A DNA stretch of 64,000 nt from Geodermatophilus obscurus (GTDB lineage: Bacteria > Actinomycetota > Actinomycetes > Mycobacteriales > Geodermatophilaceae), in contig NZ_FOWE01000003.1 of NCBI RefSeq assembly GCF_900115395.1, forward strand, positions 431,867 to 495,866, written 5' to 3'. The notes under the pieces are model-generated. The model did not search any database, was not told the origin of the DNA, and worked only from the letters and a program-made list of their open reading frames with translations. The translations under genes and the position numbers were made by a program. Positions 1 through 9,914 of the stretch are shown in pieces (positions within the stretch are counted from its first letter, which is position 1; each line of letters opens with the position of its first letter).

Positions 1-477
1 GCGCTCATCTCGGGCACCGACCTGCAGGTCTTCCCCGAGTACCTGGCCACCGTCACCGAGGCGCTCAACGCCCAGCTCAACGGCGCCAACCCGACGCCGA
101 TCGCCAGCGCGGACGCCCAGGCCACGCGCGACGGGCTGCAGCCGCTGGCCGACCAGGTGGGCCTCACCTTCGGCACGCCGTCGGAGGCCGCGAACCAGAA
201 CGCCTTCGCCGTCACCCAGGAGTTCGCCGACGGCCTCGGCGTGACCACGCTGTCGCAGCTGGCCGACGCCTGCAGCGACGGCTCGCTGCTCCTCGGCGGG
301 CCGGCGGAGTGCCCGACCCGGCGGTTCTGCCAGGCCGGGCTCGAGGAGCGGTACGGCCTGACCTTCGCCGAGTTCCGCGAGTTCGACGCCGGCGGCCCGC
401 TGACGAAGGCCGCCATCCAGCAGGGTGAGGTCTCGATGGGCCTGGTCTTCAGCTCCGACGCCGCCCTCGCCCAGTAG
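1..477 (+). CDS. Glycine betaine/choline-type ABC transporter substrate-binding protein (3' part, C-terminus short)
   Basis: The reading frame is open from base 1, so the N-terminus lies outside the window. The visible 158 residues match the OpuAC/ProX family of osmoprotectant-binding lipoproteins. Signs are the early FPEYLATVTEALN segment (family pattern PEYTGT) and the later YGLTFAEFREFD and AAIQQGEVSMGLVFSSDAAL segments. In known family members the chain continues roughly 60 to 100 residues past this last motif, with an L-x-D-D stretch and an aromatic P-x-Y segment. Here a TAG stop follows directly after SSDAALAQ, and a strong terminator begins 33 nt later. The protein therefore looks C-terminally truncated. 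It may be a decayed or divergent copy. Family call is good; activity is doubtful. Confidence 0.75.
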   Translation, partial: ALISGTDLQVFPEYLATVTEALNAQLNGANPTPIASADAQATRDGLQPLADQVGLTFGTPSEAANQNAFAVTQEFADGLGVTTLSQLADACSDGSLLLGGPAECPTRRFCQAGLEERYGLTFAEFREFDAGGPLTKAAIQQGEVSMGLVFSSDAALAQ

Positions 478-509
478 GAGGGCCTGCCTGCCCCCCACCT
501 CACCACGGC

Positions 510-542
510 GAGCCCCCGACTCCGAAAAGGAGTCGGGGGCTC
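510..542 (+). terminator. Rho-independent-type hairpin after the binding-protein gene
   Basis: A perfect 14-bp stem (510-523 with 529-542) closes the five-base loop GAAAA. It lies 33 nt after the preceding stop. There is no U-tract, which is usual for terminators in high-GC actinobacteria. Confidence 0.8.
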
Positions 543-563
543 GCTGAGCGTTACCCTCTGGCC

Positions 564-1652
564 ATGCGCGGAGCGGGGGACGACGGCAGGGCCGGCCGGG
601 GTGCCGGCTCCGGGTCGGCTCGGCGGGTCGTGGGCCTGGCCGTGGGCTGCCTCGCCGTCGTCGGCGCCACCGCCGTCGTGTTCCTGACCGACGACCCGCA
701 GCTGCTCCGGATCGCCGTCGTCGCCGTCGCCTGGGCCTGCCTGCTGGCGGCCTTCGCCTCCGCGCGCCCCGCTCCGGACGGGTCCGGTCCCGGTGCCGCC
801 CGCGAGGCCGACCTGCGAGCCGCCCACGGCCCGGAGCTCGCCGCCGCCCGCGACGGCGAGCGCGAGCGCTCCGAGCGCCTCCGCCGCGACGCCGAGGACG
901 CGATGCGGCGCGAGCTCGACGCTCTGCGCGCCGAGGTCGCCGGCCTGCGCGAGGGACTGTCCGGGCTCGACGGGCTGGCCCGCGAGGTGGCCGCGATCGG
1001 CGCCCTGCACGGGGACCTGCGCGGCGAGCTCGCCGACCTCGCCGGTCTGCGGGCCGACGTCGGCCGGCTGCGCACCGAGCTCACCGACCGGTCGACCGCC
1101 GGGCAGCTGTCGGGGGAGATGCGCGTCGAGCGGGTGGTGGTGCACGCCCAGTCGGTGCGCACCGGTCCCGGGCGCGAGCCGCTGGAGCCGGCCACCGCGG
1201 CCTGGTCGGCCGGCGTCGCCCGCGAGCTGTCCGGGAACTGGCCGGCGGGCCCGGCGCAGCCCGCGGGCGTCGTCGCCGACGCCGCCCGTCCCGAACCCGC
1301 CCCCGAGCTCCGACCGGCACCGGAGCCGGTACCGGTCGCGCGCCCGCTGCCCGCCGTCCCCGCGCATCCCCCCGTGCCCGCCGCCGATCGCGCTCCGCTC
1401 GGCCGTCGCCGCTCCGACCCGCCGGCCGGGCTGCGGCTCCCGGCGGCGTACGGGCAGCCGACCGTGCAGCGGCCGGCCGTGCACGCCACCGCGGCCGGGC
1501 ACGCCGGTGTCCCCGCGGCGCCCGTCCCGGCCGCCGTGGGGGCACCCGACGAGGAGGCCGGGTCCGCCCGGCTCGCGCAGATCCTCGCCGAGAGCGGCGT
1601 GACCCCCGGCGGCCGGCGGCGGCGCTATCGCGACCAGGCCGACGGCGGCTGA
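564..1652 (+). CDS. Two-TM coiled-coil membrane protein, DUF6779-like
   Basis: 362 residues. Two hydrophobic helices lie near residues 22-41 and 48-68, separated by a short TDDPQL turn. A long charged heptad-rich stretch (about 75-175) predicts a coiled coil, followed by a Pro/Ala-rich disordered part and a basic C-terminal tail ending GRRRRYRDQADGG. The layout resembles the actinobacterial DUF6779 family, whose function is unknown to me. The start is chosen because TACCCT (552-557) sits exactly six bases before the ATG, implying a leaderless mRNA. The hydrophobic pair with a cytoplasmic coiled coil suggests a scaffold or envelope role, but nothing in the context proves this. The 3' end runs into a 15-bp tandem repeat. 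Confidence 0.7.
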   Translation: MRGAGDDGRAGRGAGSGSARRVVGLAVGCLAVVGATAVVFLTDDPQLLRIAVVAVAWACLLAAFASARPAPDGSGPGAAREADLRAAHGPELAAARDGERERSERLRRDAEDAMRRELDALRAEVAGLREGLSGLDGLAREVAAIGALHGDLRGELADLAGLRADVGRLRTELTDRSTAGQLSGEMRVERVVVHAQSVRTGPGREPLEPATAAWSAGVARELSGNWPAGPAQPAGVVADAARPEPAPELRPAPEPVPVARPLPAVPAHPPVPAADRAPLGRRRSDPPAGLRLPAAYGQPTVQRPAVHATAAGHAGVPAAPVPAAVGAPDEEAGSARLAQILAESGVTPGGRRRRYRDQADGG

Positions 1653-1697
1653 GCGGACGGCGGCTGAGCGGACGGTGGCTGAGCGGACGGTGGCTAG
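1641..1697. repeat. 15-bp tandem repeat across two convergent stop codons
   Basis: Units GACGGCGGCTGAGCG at 1641-1655 and 1656-1670, the one-base variant with T at position 6 at 1671-1685, and a partial copy at 1686-1697. The first unit holds the TGA of the upstream gene (1650-1652). The last holds the stop of the opposing dehydrogenase gene (1694-1696). Confidence 0.85.
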
Positions 1698-2440
1698 GCG
1701 GGGCCGCGGGACAGCGCGCCGCCGTCGAGGACCACGGTCTGGCCGGTGACCCAGCCGGCGCCCAGCAGGTAGGCCGCGGCCTCCCCGACGTCCTCGGGCT
1801 CGCCGAGGCGGCCGACCGGGTAGGCGCGGGCGGCCTCCTCCTCCCGGCCCTCGTAGAGCGCGCCGGCGAAGCGGGTCTTCACCACCGCCGGGGCCACGCC
1901 GTTCACGGTCACCCGCGGGCCCAGCTCGACGGCGAGCTGGGTGACCAGGTTGATCAGGGCTGCCTTGCTCACCCCGTAGCCGGCGATCCCCGGTGACGCC
2001 TTGAGCCCGGCCACGGACGCGACCACGAGCACCGACCCGCCGTGCTCGGCCATCCACGCCCGCCAGGCCTCCTGCACCAGGCCCAGCGTGCCGACGACGT
2101 TGGTGTCGAGGATCTTGCGGAAGGCGTCGAGGTCGAGGTCGACCATCGGCCCGTAGACCGGGTTGATCCCCACGTTGCCGACCAGGTGGTCGAGGCTGCC
2201 GAAGCGCTCGACCGCGGTCCGCACCGCCTCGGCCCGGTGCCCGGGGTCGCCGGCGTTGCCCGGAACGCCGACCGCCACCTCCGGGCCGCCGAGCGCGGCG
2301 ACCGCCTCCTCCAGCGCCTCCGGCTTGCGGGCCGTGAGCACCACCCGGGCCCCCCGGTCGACCAGGCTGCGCGCGATCGCCAGCCCGATGCCGCGGCTGC
2401 CGCCGGTGACCAGTGCGGTGCGTCCCTCGAACGTGCCCAC
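1694..2440 (-). CDS. SDR-family NAD(P)-dependent oxidoreductase (FabG-like)
   Basis: 248 residues, the usual length for a classical short-chain dehydrogenase. The dinucleotide-binding motif TGGSRGIG is at residues 12-19. The catalytic tetrad is readable as N114, S142, Y155 and K159 (YGVSK). The C-terminal VTGQTVVLDGG is typical of FabG-like enzymes. A ketone/alcohol interconversion is expected, but the substrate cannot be told from sequence. The start is a GTG with an upstream GAGGGAG (complement of 2445-2451). A -10-like TAGCGT lies at complement 2492-2497. The gene converges on the DUF6779-like gene through the tandem repeat and diverges from the DUF2520 gene. Confidence 0.9.
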   Translation of the reverse strand: MGTFEGRTALVTGGSRGIGLAIARSLVDRGARVVLTARKPEALEEAVAALGGPEVAVGVPGNAGDPGHRAEAVRTAVERFGSLDHLVGNVGINPVYGPMVDLDLDAFRKILDTNVVGTLGLVQEAWRAWMAEHGGSVLVVASVAGLKASPGIAGYGVSKAALINLVTQLAVELGPRVTVNGVAPAVVKTRFAGALYEGREEEAARAYPVGRLGEPEDVGEAAAYLLGAGWVTGQTVVLDGGALSRGPA

Positions 2441-2748
2441 GTCACTCCCTCGTGTCCGCCGGCGACCGCAGCGGCGCCGGTGCGGACGCCCACGCTAGGA
2501 CGGCCGCGCTCCCGGCCCGGCGGGCACCCCGGCCCCGCACGTGACCCACTCCACAGGCCCCGCGCGTTGCAGGCGACCCCGGACGGTCACACACTCGCCT
2601 TCGGCACGTCGCCTGCGTGACACACCCGGTCGCAGCGGACCTCCTGCCGGCACCATCCGCACGACCCGCACCCCCCGGGACGACGACGACGTCGCGCCCG
2701 GCCACCGAGTCCGGTACCCGCGAGGGACTGGAACGAGAGGTGACCGCG
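2441..2748. other. Divergent intergenic region with an inverted repeat
   Basis: 308 bases between the divergent dehydrogenase and DUF2520 genes. It holds the dehydrogenase -10-like TAGCGT (complement 2492-2497) and an inverted repeat with 9-bp perfect arms (GCAGGCGAC, 2569-2577; GTCGCCTGC, 2608-2616). I see no convincing gene. An in-frame upstream GTG at 2617 for the DUF2520 gene lacks a ribosome binding site. Confidence 0.6.
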
Positions 2749-3693
2749 ATGCCTGCTGCCCGCAGGGACCCCCGCGCCGCCGGGCTGCCGCCCGCCGCCG
2801 ACGCACCCGCCCGGCTCCGCGTCGGTGTCATCGGGGCCGGCCGCGTCGGTGCCGTCCTCGGCGCCGCCCTCGCCGCCGCCGGCCACGACGTGGTCGCCGC
2901 GTCCGGCCTGTCCGCCGCCTCCGCCGAGCGCGCCGCCCGGCTGCTGCCCGGGGTCCCCCTGCTCCCCGCCGACGAGGTCGTCGCCGCGGCCGACCTCGTC
3001 GTGCTCGCCGTGCCCGACGACACGCTCCCCGGCCTGGTCGCCGGCCTGGCCGGCACCGGCTCGTGGCGCGCCGGGCAGATCGCCGTGCACACCTCCGGTG
3101 CGCACGGCCTCACCGCCCTCGTCCCCGCGGAGCGCGCCGGAGTGCTGCCGCTCGCGCTGCACCCGGCCATGACCTTCACCGGCGCCCCGGAGGACGCCGA
3201 GCGGCTCACCGGAGCCCCGTTCGGCGTCACCAGCCGCCCGGAGCACCGGCCGGTCGCCGAGGCACTGGTGCTGGAGATGGGCGGCGAGCCCTTCTTCGTC
3301 GCCGAGGCCGACCGGCGGCTGTACCACGCCGCCCTGGTCACCGGTGCGAACCACCTGGTCACGCTGGTCGCCGAGGCCGCCGACCTGCTGCGCGCCGCCG
3401 GTGTCGGCGCTCCCGAGCGGGTGCTCACCCCGCTGCTCACCGCGGCGCTGGACAACGGGCTGCGGCGCGGCGACCGCGGCCTCACCGGCCCGGTCAGCCG
3501 CGGCGACGTCGGCACCGTCGCCGACCACCTCGAGACGCTCACCGACCGGGCGCCGGAGTCCGTGGCCGCCTACGTCGCGATGGCGCAGCGGACCACCGAG
3601 CGGGCGCTGGCCGCCGGACGGCTCAGGCGGCACGAGGGCGCCCCGCTGCTCGACCTCCTCTACGAGGCCGCCGACCCGGCCGGCTCCCGGTGA
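2749..3693 (+). CDS. Rossmann-like and DUF2520 domain protein (ketopantoate-reductase-like)
   Basis: 314 residues from the ATG at 2749, which has GAGAGG eight bases upstream (2735-2740). An N-terminal Rossmann motif, [10 protein letters not shown], lies at residues 29-38, and an all-helical DUF2520 domain fills the C-terminal half. This is the protein that precedes panC in many actinobacteria (Rv3603c position in Mycobacterium tuberculosis). Family proteins resemble 6-phosphogluconate and ketopantoate reductases. A PanE-like step feeding PanC is therefore a reasonable inference from context, not something the sequence proves. Its stop overlaps the panC start by 4 nt, so translation is coupled. 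Confidence 0.85.
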   Translation: MPAARRDPRAAGLPPAADAPARLRVGVIGAGRVGAVLGAALAAAGHDVVAASGLSAASAERAARLLPGVPLLPADEVVAAADLVVLAVPDDTLPGLVAGLAGTGSWRAGQIAVHTSGAHGLTALVPAERAGVLPLALHPAMTFTGAPEDAERLTGAPFGVTSRPEHRPVAEALVLEMGGEPFFVAEADRRLYHAALVTGANHLVTLVAEAADLLRAAGVGAPERVLTPLLTAALDNGLRRGDRGLTGPVSRGDVGTVADHLETLTDRAPESVAAYVAMAQRTTERALAAGRLRRHEGAPLLDLLYEAADPAGSR

Positions 3694-4571
3694 CCACGAC
3701 CACCCACGCCGTGTCGCCCACCCGCCCCACCGCCCCCGCGGTCGCGGAGACGGCCGCGCAGCTGCGGGCCCTGGTCGCCGGGCTGCCCGGTCCGGTCGCC
3801 CTCGTCCCGACCATGGGCGCCCTGCACGAGGGGCACCGCGCGCTGGTGCGCGCCGCCCGCGAGCGCGCGGGCAGCGTCGTCGTCTCGGTGTTCGTCAACC
3901 CGACCCAGTTCGGCCCCGGCGAGGACCTCGACCGCTACCCGCGCACCTGGGACGCCGACCTCGCCGCGCTCACCGAGGAGGGCGCCGACGTCGTCCTGCA
4001 CCCGCCGGTCGACGAGGTCTACCCGCCCGGGGCGCTCGGCGTCACGGTCGACCCCGGCCCGCTCGGCGGCGTCCTGGAGGGCGCGGTCCGGCCCGGGCAC
4101 TTCGCCGGCGTGCTGACCGTCGTCGCCAAGCTGTTCGGCCTGGCCCGGCCCGACCTCGCGGTCTTCGGCGAGAAGGACTACCAGCAGCTCACGCTGGTCC
4201 GGGCCATGGTCCGCGAGCTGGCGCTGCCGGTGGAGGTCGTCGGCGTGCCCACCGTCCGGGAGGACGACGGCATGGCGCTGTCGAGCCGCAACCGCTACCT
4301 CTCGCCGGAAGAGCGGGCCCGGGCCGCGACGTTGAACCGGGCACTGCGCGCCGGGGCGGCCGCCGGTCCGCGGGGAGCCGACGCCGTCCTCACCGCCGCC
4401 GGCGAGGTGCTGGCCACCGCGCCGGAGCTGGCCCCCGACTACCTGGCCCTCACCGACCCCGACCTCGGCCCCGCGCCCGCGGCCGGCCCCGCCCGCCTGC
4501 TGGCCGCCGTCCGGGCCGGCGGCACCCGCCTCCTCGACAACACCGCCGTCACCCTCGGAGAGCCCCGATGA
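3690..4571 (+). CDS. panC: Pantoate--beta-alanine ligase
   Basis: 293 residues starting at a GTG that overlaps the previous stop (GTGA). PanC joins pantoate and beta-alanine with ATP to give pantothenate in the cytoplasm. Recognisable elements are [11 protein letters not shown] (HIGH-like nucleotide-binding motif), the [18 protein letters not shown] segment, GEKDYQQL and the KMSKS-like [11 protein letters not shown]. The gene lies between the DUF2520 gene and panD, so both the beta-alanine supply and the ligation step are encoded together. Sequence from the GTG to the first conserved motif is a short variable extension of about 35 residues. Confidence 0.96.
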   Translation: MTTTTHAVSPTRPTAPAVAETAAQLRALVAGLPGPVALVPTMGALHEGHRALVRAARERAGSVVVSVFVNPTQFGPGEDLDRYPRTWDADLAALTEEGADVVLHPPVDEVYPPGALGVTVDPGPLGGVLEGAVRPGHFAGVLTVVAKLFGLARPDLAVFGEKDYQQLTLVRAMVRELALPVEVVGVPTVREDDGMALSSRNRYLSPEERARAATLNRALRAGAAAGPRGADAVLTAAGEVLATAPELAPDYLALTDPDLGPAPAAGPARLLAAVRAGGTRLLDNTAVTLGEPR

Positions 4572-4993
4572 TGCGCACGATGCTCAAGTCCAAGATCCAC
4601 CGGGCGACGGTCACCCAGGCCGACCTGCACTACGTCGGGTCGGTCACCGTCGACGAGGACCTGCTCGACGCCGCCGACCTGCTGCCCGGCGAGCAGGTGG
4701 CCATCGTCGACATCACCAACGGCGCGCGGCTGGAGACCTACGTCATCCCCGGCGAGCGCGGCAGCGGCGTCATCGGCATCAACGGCGCGGCCGCCCACCT
4801 CGTGCACCCCGGCGACATGGTCATCCTCATCAGCTACGGCCTGATGGACGAGACCGAGGCCAAGTCCTGCATCCCCAAGGTCGTGCACGTCGACGGCGCC
4901 AACCGCGTCGTCGAGCTCGGCGGGGACCCCTCGGCCCCGGTGCCCGGCGCGACCGACCAGAAGCGCAGCGACCTCGGCGTGCCGGTCCGTTGA
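4568..4993 (+). CDS. panD: Aspartate 1-decarboxylase proenzyme
   Basis: 141 residues. PanD decarboxylates L-aspartate to beta-alanine using a pyruvoyl group made by self-cleavage. The N-terminus [16 protein letters not shown] and the cleavage site G24-S25 in HYVGSVT are clear. Y59-type and GINGAAAHL core motifs follow. The start at 4568 aligns with the start of the mycobacterial protein; 4571 is an in-frame alternative. It overlaps panC by 4 nt (ATGA) and its own stop overlaps the nadB start, so aspartate-consuming steps of two pathways are adjacent. Confidence 0.96.
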   Translation: MMRTMLKSKIHRATVTQADLHYVGSVTVDEDLLDAADLLPGEQVAIVDITNGARLETYVIPGERGSGVIGINGAAAHLVHPGDMVILISYGLMDETEAKSCIPKVVHVDGANRVVELGGDPSAPVPGATDQKRSDLGVPVR

Positions 4994-6669
4994 CCCTGAC
5001 GACGCAGGCCGTCACCGGCCTGCCGACCCGGCTGGCCGCCCCGGCGCCCGGCTGGGAGCTGGCGGCCGACGTCTGCGTCGTCGGCTCCGGCGTCGCGGGC
5101 CTGTGCGTCGCGCTGCACGCCCGGGCCGCCGGCCTGTCGGTCGCCGTCGTCACCAAGGTGCGGGTCGACGACGGGTCGACCCGCTGGGCCCAGGGCGGCA
5201 TCGCCGCCGTGCTCGACCCGGCCGACACCCCCGAGGCGCACGCCCGCGACACCGAGGTCGCCGGCGTCGGACTGTGCGAGCCCGACGCGGTGCACGCCCT
5301 GGTGACCGAGGGGCCCGGGCGGCTGCACCAGCTCATCGACTGGGGCGCGGCCTTCGACCGCGACCCCGCCGGCCGCCTGCTGCTCACCCGCGAGGGCGGG
5401 CACTCCGCCGACCGGATCGTGCACGCCGGCGGCGACGCCACCGGCTCGGAGGTGCAGCGGGCGTTGCACGCCGCCGTCCGCACCGACCCGGGGATCACCC
5501 TCGTCGAGCACGCGATGGTGCTCGACCTGCTCACCGACGCCTCCGGCCGGGCCGCCGGCGTCACCCTGCACGTCCTCGGCGAGGGCACCGAGGACGGCGT
5601 CGGGGCCGTCCGCGCCCGCGCGGTCGTGCTCGCCACCGGCGGCATGGGGCAGGTCTACGCCGCGACGACGAACCCGTCGGTGTCCACCGGCGACGGCGTG
5701 GCGCTCGGCCTGCGCACCGGCGCGGTCGCCACCGACCTGGAGTTCGTGCAGTTCCACCCGACGTCGCTCTACCTCGGCCCCGGCGCCCGCGGGCAGCAGC
5801 CGCTGGTCAGCGAGGCACTGCGCGGCGAGGGCGCGGTGCTGCGCGACGGCGCGGGGGAGCGGTTCATGGTCGGCGCCCACCCGCTGGCCGAGCTGGCCCC
5901 GCGCGACGTCGTCGCCAAGGCGATCACCCGCGTGCAGCTGCGCGACGGCGTCCCGAACGTGTGGCTCGACGCCCGCGGGATCGACGGCCTGGCCGAGCGG
6001 TTCCCGACGATCGTCGCCCGCTGCCGCGAGGAGGGCATCGACCCGGTCACCGCGCTGGTGCCGGTCACGCCCGCCGCGCACTACGCCTCCGGCGGGCTGG
6101 TCACCGACCTGGCCGGGCGGACCACCGTCCCCGGCCTCTACGCCTGCGGCGAGGTGGCCTGCACCGGGGTGCACGGCGCCAACCGGCTGGCGTCGAACTC
6201 GCTGCTGGAGGGGCTGGTCTTCGCCGCCCGCATCGGCGCGGACCTGGCCCGCTCCCTCCCGCCGTCGGAGCCCGCGGTGGCGGCGGCGCCCGCGACCGGT
6301 GGGCTGCTCGACCCCGCCGGGCGGCGCACGGTCACCGACACGATGTCGGGCCGGGTGGGCGCGCTGCGCTCGGGCGCCGGGCTGGCCGGGGCCACCGGCG
6401 CGCTGGCCGACCTGGCCGCCTCGCTGACCGGCGGCCCGGGTGCGGCGCCGGGCGTCGCCGGCTGGGAGGCCACCGGGCTGCTCACCGTCGCGAGCGCCCT
6501 CACCGCCGCGGCCGCCGCCCGCGAGGAGACCCGCGGCTGCCACTGGCGCGAGGACCACCCCGACAGCGAGGAGGGCTGGCGGGTGCACCTCGACGTCCGC
6601 CTCGACGGCGAGGGCCGGCTGTCGCTGACCCGCCGCCCGGTCGGCGAGCCGGTCGTGCAGCCGTGGTGA
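4990..6669 (+). CDS. nadB: L-aspartate oxidase
   Basis: 559 residues from a TTG that overlaps the panD stop (TTGA). NadB oxidises L-aspartate to iminoaspartate, the first step of de novo NAD synthesis. The FAD-binding motif [16 protein letters not shown] is near residues 32-47. Other family elements are [24 protein letters not shown], the [10 protein letters not shown] segment and [16 protein letters not shown]. The C-terminal part is Ala/Gly-rich and less conserved. nadA, which normally acts next, is not in the window. The unusual TTG start is accepted because all neighbouring junctions show the same 4-nt overlap. Confidence 0.95.
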   Translation: MTLTTQAVTGLPTRLAAPAPGWELAADVCVVGSGVAGLCVALHARAAGLSVAVVTKVRVDDGSTRWAQGGIAAVLDPADTPEAHARDTEVAGVGLCEPDAVHALVTEGPGRLHQLIDWGAAFDRDPAGRLLLTREGGHSADRIVHAGGDATGSEVQRALHAAVRTDPGITLVEHAMVLDLLTDASGRAAGVTLHVLGEGTEDGVGAVRARAVVLATGGMGQVYAATTNPSVSTGDGVALGLRTGAVATDLEFVQFHPTSLYLGPGARGQQPLVSEALRGEGAVLRDGAGERFMVGAHPLAELAPRDVVAKAITRVQLRDGVPNVWLDARGIDGLAERFPTIVARCREEGIDPVTALVPVTPAAHYASGGLVTDLAGRTTVPGLYACGEVACTGVHGANRLASNSLLEGLVFAARIGADLARSLPPSEPAVAAAPATGGLLDPAGRRTVTDTMSGRVGALRSGAGLAGATGALADLAASLTGGPGAAPGVAGWEATGLLTVASALTAAAAAREETRGCHWREDHPDSEEGWRVHLDVRLDGEGRLSLTRRPVGEPVVQPW

Positions 6670-7571
6670 CCGCCGACCCGCGGTCGCTGGAGGGCACCGG
6701 GCTGTCCGGGGCGTGGGTCGACGAGCTCGTCGAGCGCACGCTGGCCGAGGACCTCGCCGGCGGCGCGGTGCTGCCCAGCGAGCCCGCCCTCGCCGTCGCC
6801 CTCGACGTCACCAGCGCCGCCACCGTGCCACCCGCCCAGGTGGGCACCGCGGACCTCGTCGCCCGGGCCGACGGCGTCGTCGCCGGCCTGCCGGTGGCCG
6901 CGCGGGTGTTCACCCGCCTCGCGCCCGGCGCGACCCTCACCGCCGGCGCGGCCGACGGCGACCGGGTGACCCGCGGCGACGTGCTGCTCACGATCCGGGG
7001 GCCGGTGCGGGCGCTGCTCGCCGCCGAGCGCAGCGCGCTCAACATCGCCAGCCGGGCCAGCGGCATCGCCACCGCCACCCGCGCCTGGGTCGACGCCGTC
7101 GAGGGCACCGGGGCCGTCGTCCTCGACACCCGCAAGACCACGCCGGGGCTGCGGCCGCTGGAGAAGTACGCCGTGCGCTGCGGCGGCGGGTCGAACAAGC
7201 GGATGGGCCTCTACGACGTCGCCATGGTCAAGGACAACCACGTGGCGGCCGCGGGCTCGGTGGCCGCCGCCGTCGCCGCCGTGCGCGAGCGGGCGCCGCG
7301 GGTGCCGGTGCAGGTCGAGGCCGACACCCCCGCGCAGGCGGTGGAGGCCGTCGAGGCCGGCGCGGACTTCCTGCTGCTGGACAACATGGCGCCGGCACAG
7401 CTGCGCGAGGTCGTGGCGCTGGTCGGCGGCCGCGCGGAGCTCGAGGCCACCGGCGGGCTGACGCTCGCCGTCGCCCGCGAGGTCGCCGCCACCGGCGTGG
7501 ACTTCCTGTCGGTCGGCGCGCTCACGCACTCCTCGCCGATCCTCGACCTCGCGCTCGACCTGCGGGGCTGA
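6666..7571 (+). CDS. nadC: Nicotinate-nucleotide pyrophosphorylase (carboxylating)
   Basis: 301 residues from a GTG overlapping the nadB stop (GTGA). NadC (quinolinate phosphoribosyltransferase) makes nicotinate mononucleotide from quinolinate and PRPP. The signature LDTRKTTPGLRPLEKYAV is complete, followed by GGGSNKRMGLYDVAMVKDNH and the C-terminal EATGGL and SVGALTHS segments that line the PRPP site. Length is normal. It is the fourth gene of a chain of overlapping reading frames. Confidence 0.96.
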   Translation: MTADPRSLEGTGLSGAWVDELVERTLAEDLAGGAVLPSEPALAVALDVTSAATVPPAQVGTADLVARADGVVAGLPVAARVFTRLAPGATLTAGAADGDRVTRGDVLLTIRGPVRALLAAERSALNIASRASGIATATRAWVDAVEGTGAVVLDTRKTTPGLRPLEKYAVRCGGGSNKRMGLYDVAMVKDNHVAAAGSVAAAVAAVRERAPRVPVQVEADTPAQAVEAVEAGADFLLLDNMAPAQLREVVALVGGRAELEATGGLTLAVAREVAATGVDFLSVGALTHSSPILDLALDLRG

Positions 7572-7574
7572 CGC

Positions 7575-8369
7575 GTGCTGCTCACCGTCGACGTCGGCAA
7601 CAGCCAGACCGTGCTGGCCACCTTCGACGGCGCGCGCCGCGTCGGGTGCTGGCGCGTGACCACCCACCCGCGGGCCACCTCCGACGAGATCCACATGCTC
7701 TGGCGGGGACTGCTCCGCGACACCGAGGTCACCGGGGTCGCCGCCTGCTCCACGGTGCCCGCACTGCTGCCCGCGCTGCGCCGGCTGCTCGACTCCCTCG
7801 ACGTCCCCGTGGTGCTCATCGGCCCGGGCGTGCGCACCGGCGTCCCCCTGCACGTGGACAACCCGCGCGAGGTCGGCGCCGACCGCGTCGTCACCGCGCT
7901 GGCCGCGCACGAGCTGTTCGGCACCGCGCCCGACGGGGCGTCCCGTCCGGTCGTCGTCGTCGACTTCGGCACCTCGACCAACGTCGACGCCGTCGGCCCG
8001 GGCGGGCAGTTCCTCGGCGGCGCGCTGGCGCCGGGGCTCGAGGTGAGCCTGGAGGCGCTCGCCTCGCGGGCGGCGCAGCTCCGCTCGGTGGAGCTGACGG
8101 TGCCACCGCAGGCGATCGGCAAGAACACCGTGGCGGCGCTGCAGTCGGGTGTCGTGCTCGGGTTCGCCGGGCTCGTCGACGGGCTGGTCGGGCGCATCGC
8201 CGGCGAGCTGGTGGCCCAGTTCGGGCGCGAGCCGGTCGTCGTCGCCACCGGCGGGCTGGCGCCCCTGGTGGCCGGCAGCTGCCGGTCGGTCACCGACCGG
8301 GAGCCCGACCTCACGGTGCACGGGCTGCGGCTGGCCTTCGAGCGCCACCAGGCCACCGGCCGCCGGTAG
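7575..8369 (+). CDS. coaX: Type III pantothenate kinase
   Basis: 264 residues starting at GTG three bases after nadC. CoaX phosphorylates pantothenate, the first committed step to coenzyme A. The ASKHA-fold phosphate motif DVGNSQTVLATFDG is at the N-terminus. GADRVVTALAAHELF and DFGTSTNVDAV are the other family blocks. Its place after panC and panD gives a local route from aspartate to phosphopantothenate. No separate promoter is evident, so it is probably co-transcribed. Confidence 0.95.
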   Translation: MLLTVDVGNSQTVLATFDGARRVGCWRVTTHPRATSDEIHMLWRGLLRDTEVTGVAACSTVPALLPALRRLLDSLDVPVVLIGPGVRTGVPLHVDNPREVGADRVVTALAAHELFGTAPDGASRPVVVVDFGTSTNVDAVGPGGQFLGGALAPGLEVSLEALASRAAQLRSVELTVPPQAIGKNTVAALQSGVVLGFAGLVDGLVGRIAGELVAQFGREPVVVATGGLAPLVAGSCRSVTDREPDLTVHGLRLAFERHQATGRR

Positions 8370-8411
8370 GGCGGCGGGGTGTCGCGGCCCACGCCCGTAG
8401 GCTCGGGCGGC

Positions 8412-9914
8412 GTGACCGACGAACCCCCCGGCCCCCCGGACGACGAGCTCCCCGAGCAGCTCCGGGTCCGCCGCGCCAAGCTCGACCGGCTCCGCGAGGC
8501 CGGTGCCGACCCGTACCCGGTCACGCTGCCGCGCACGACCTCGCTGGCCGACGTGCGCGCGGCGCACCCCGACCTCGAGCCGGACACGATGACCGGCGAG
8601 CGGGTCGGCGTCACCGGCCGGGTCATCTTCAGCCGCAACACCGGCAAGCTGTGCTTCGCGACGCTGCGCGAGGGCGACGCCGAGCTGCAGGTCATGCTCT
8701 CCCGCGACCGGGTCGGCGAGCAGGCGCTCGACGCCTGGAAGGCCGACGTCGACCTCGGTGACCACGTCTTCGTCGAGGGCGAGGTCGGCACGTCGCGCCG
8801 CGGTGAGCTGTCGGTGTTCGCCGACTCCTGGCAGCTGGCGGCCAAGGCGCTGCGGCCGCTGCCGGTGGCGCACAAGCCGATGAGCGAGGAGCTGCGGGTC
8901 CGCCGCCGCTACGTCGACCTGATCGTCCGCGACGAGGCCCGCCGCACCGTGCGGCAGCGGGCCGCCGTCGTGGCCGCGCTGCGGGCAGGCCTGACCGGCC
9001 GGGGCTTCCTCGAGGTCGAGACGCCGATGCTGCAGACGGTGCACGGCGGCGCCGCCGCGCGGCCGTTCCGCACCCACATGAACGCCTTCGACCTCGACCT
9101 GTACCTGCGCATCGCGCCGGAGCTGTTCCTCAAGCGCTGCATCGTCGGCGGGCTGGAGCGGGTCTTCGAGATCAACCGCAACTTCCGCAACGAGGGCGTC
9201 GACAGCTCGCACTCGCCGGAGTTCGCGATGCTCGAGTTCTACGAGGCCTGGGCCGACTACCGCGGTGTCGCCCGCACCACCCGGGAACTGGTGCAGGAGT
9301 GCTGCGCGGCGCTCTTCGGCGACCACACCGCCCGCCACCACGACGGCACCGAGGTCGACCTGTCGGGGGAGTGGCCGGAGGTGCCGCTGTACTCCCTGGT
9401 CTCCGACGCCGTCGGCGAGGAGGTCACCCCGGAGACGCCGGCCGAGCACCTGCGTGCGCTCGCCGAGCGGCACGACGTCGGCGTCGACCCGGCCTGGCTG
9501 CCCGGCAAGGTCGTCGAGGAGCTGTTCGAGGCCCTGGTGCAGGACACCCTGCAGGCCCCGACGTTCGTCGTCGACTACCCGGTCGACACCTCGCCGCTGA
9601 CCCGCGCCCACCGCACGACGCCGGGTCTGGCGGAGAAGTGGGACCTCTACATCGGCGGCGTCGAGCGCGGTACCGGCTACTCCGAGCTCGTCGACCCGGT
9701 GGTGCAGCGCGAACGGTTCACCCAGCAGGCCCTGCTCGCCGCCGCCGGCGACCCCGAGGCGATGGTCCTCGACGAGGACTTCCTCGAGGCCCTCGAGTAC
9801 GGGATGCCGCCCACCGGGGGGGTCGGGATGGGCATCGACCGGCTGATGATGACGCTCACCGGTCTCGGTATCCGCGAGACCATCCTCTTCCCGCTGGTGC
9901 GTCCGATCTCCTGA
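8412..9914 (+). CDS. lysS: Lysine--tRNA ligase (class II)
   Basis: 500 residues. Charges tRNA-Lys. An N-terminal OB-fold anticodon-binding domain (about residues 60-160, with [20 protein letters not shown]) precedes the class II catalytic core. Motif 2 is [20 protein letters not shown] and motif 3 is [11 protein letters not shown] near the C-terminus. The start is GTG 8412 rather than an upstream in-frame start at 8379: TAGGCT (8398-8403) lies eight bases before the GTG, the spacing of a leaderless mRNA, and the protein then begins [20 protein letters not shown], normal for the family. Confidence 0.95.
   Translation: MTDEPPGPPDDELPEQLRVRRAKLDRLREAGADPYPVTLPRTTSLADVRAAHPDLEPDTMTGERVGVTGRVIFSRNTGKLCFATLREGDAELQVMLSRDRVGEQALDAWKADVDLGDHVFVEGEVGTSRRGELSVFADSWQLAAKALRPLPVAHKPMSEELRVRRRYVDLIVRDEARRTVRQRAAVVAALRAGLTGRGFLEVETPMLQTVHGGAAARPFRTHMNAFDLDLYLRIAPELFLKRCIVGGLERVFEINRNFRNEGVDSSHSPEFAMLEFYEAWADYRGVARTTRELVQECCAALFGDHTARHHDGTEVDLSGEWPEVPLYSLVSDAVGEEVTPETPAEHLRALAERHDVGVDPAWLPGKVVEELFEALVQDTLQAPTFVVDYPVDTSPLTRAHRTTPGLAEKWDLYIGGVERGTGYSELVDPVVQRERFTQQALLAAAGDPEAMVLDEDFLEALEYGMPPTGGVGMGIDRLMMTLTGLGIRETILFPLVRPIS

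Noticed and set aside
2569..2616. Inverted repeat before the DUF2520 gene as a riboswitch
   Set aside because: 9-bp arms with a 30-base loop match no known aptamer, and the gap to the start is long. It is kept only as a note in the intergenic entry.
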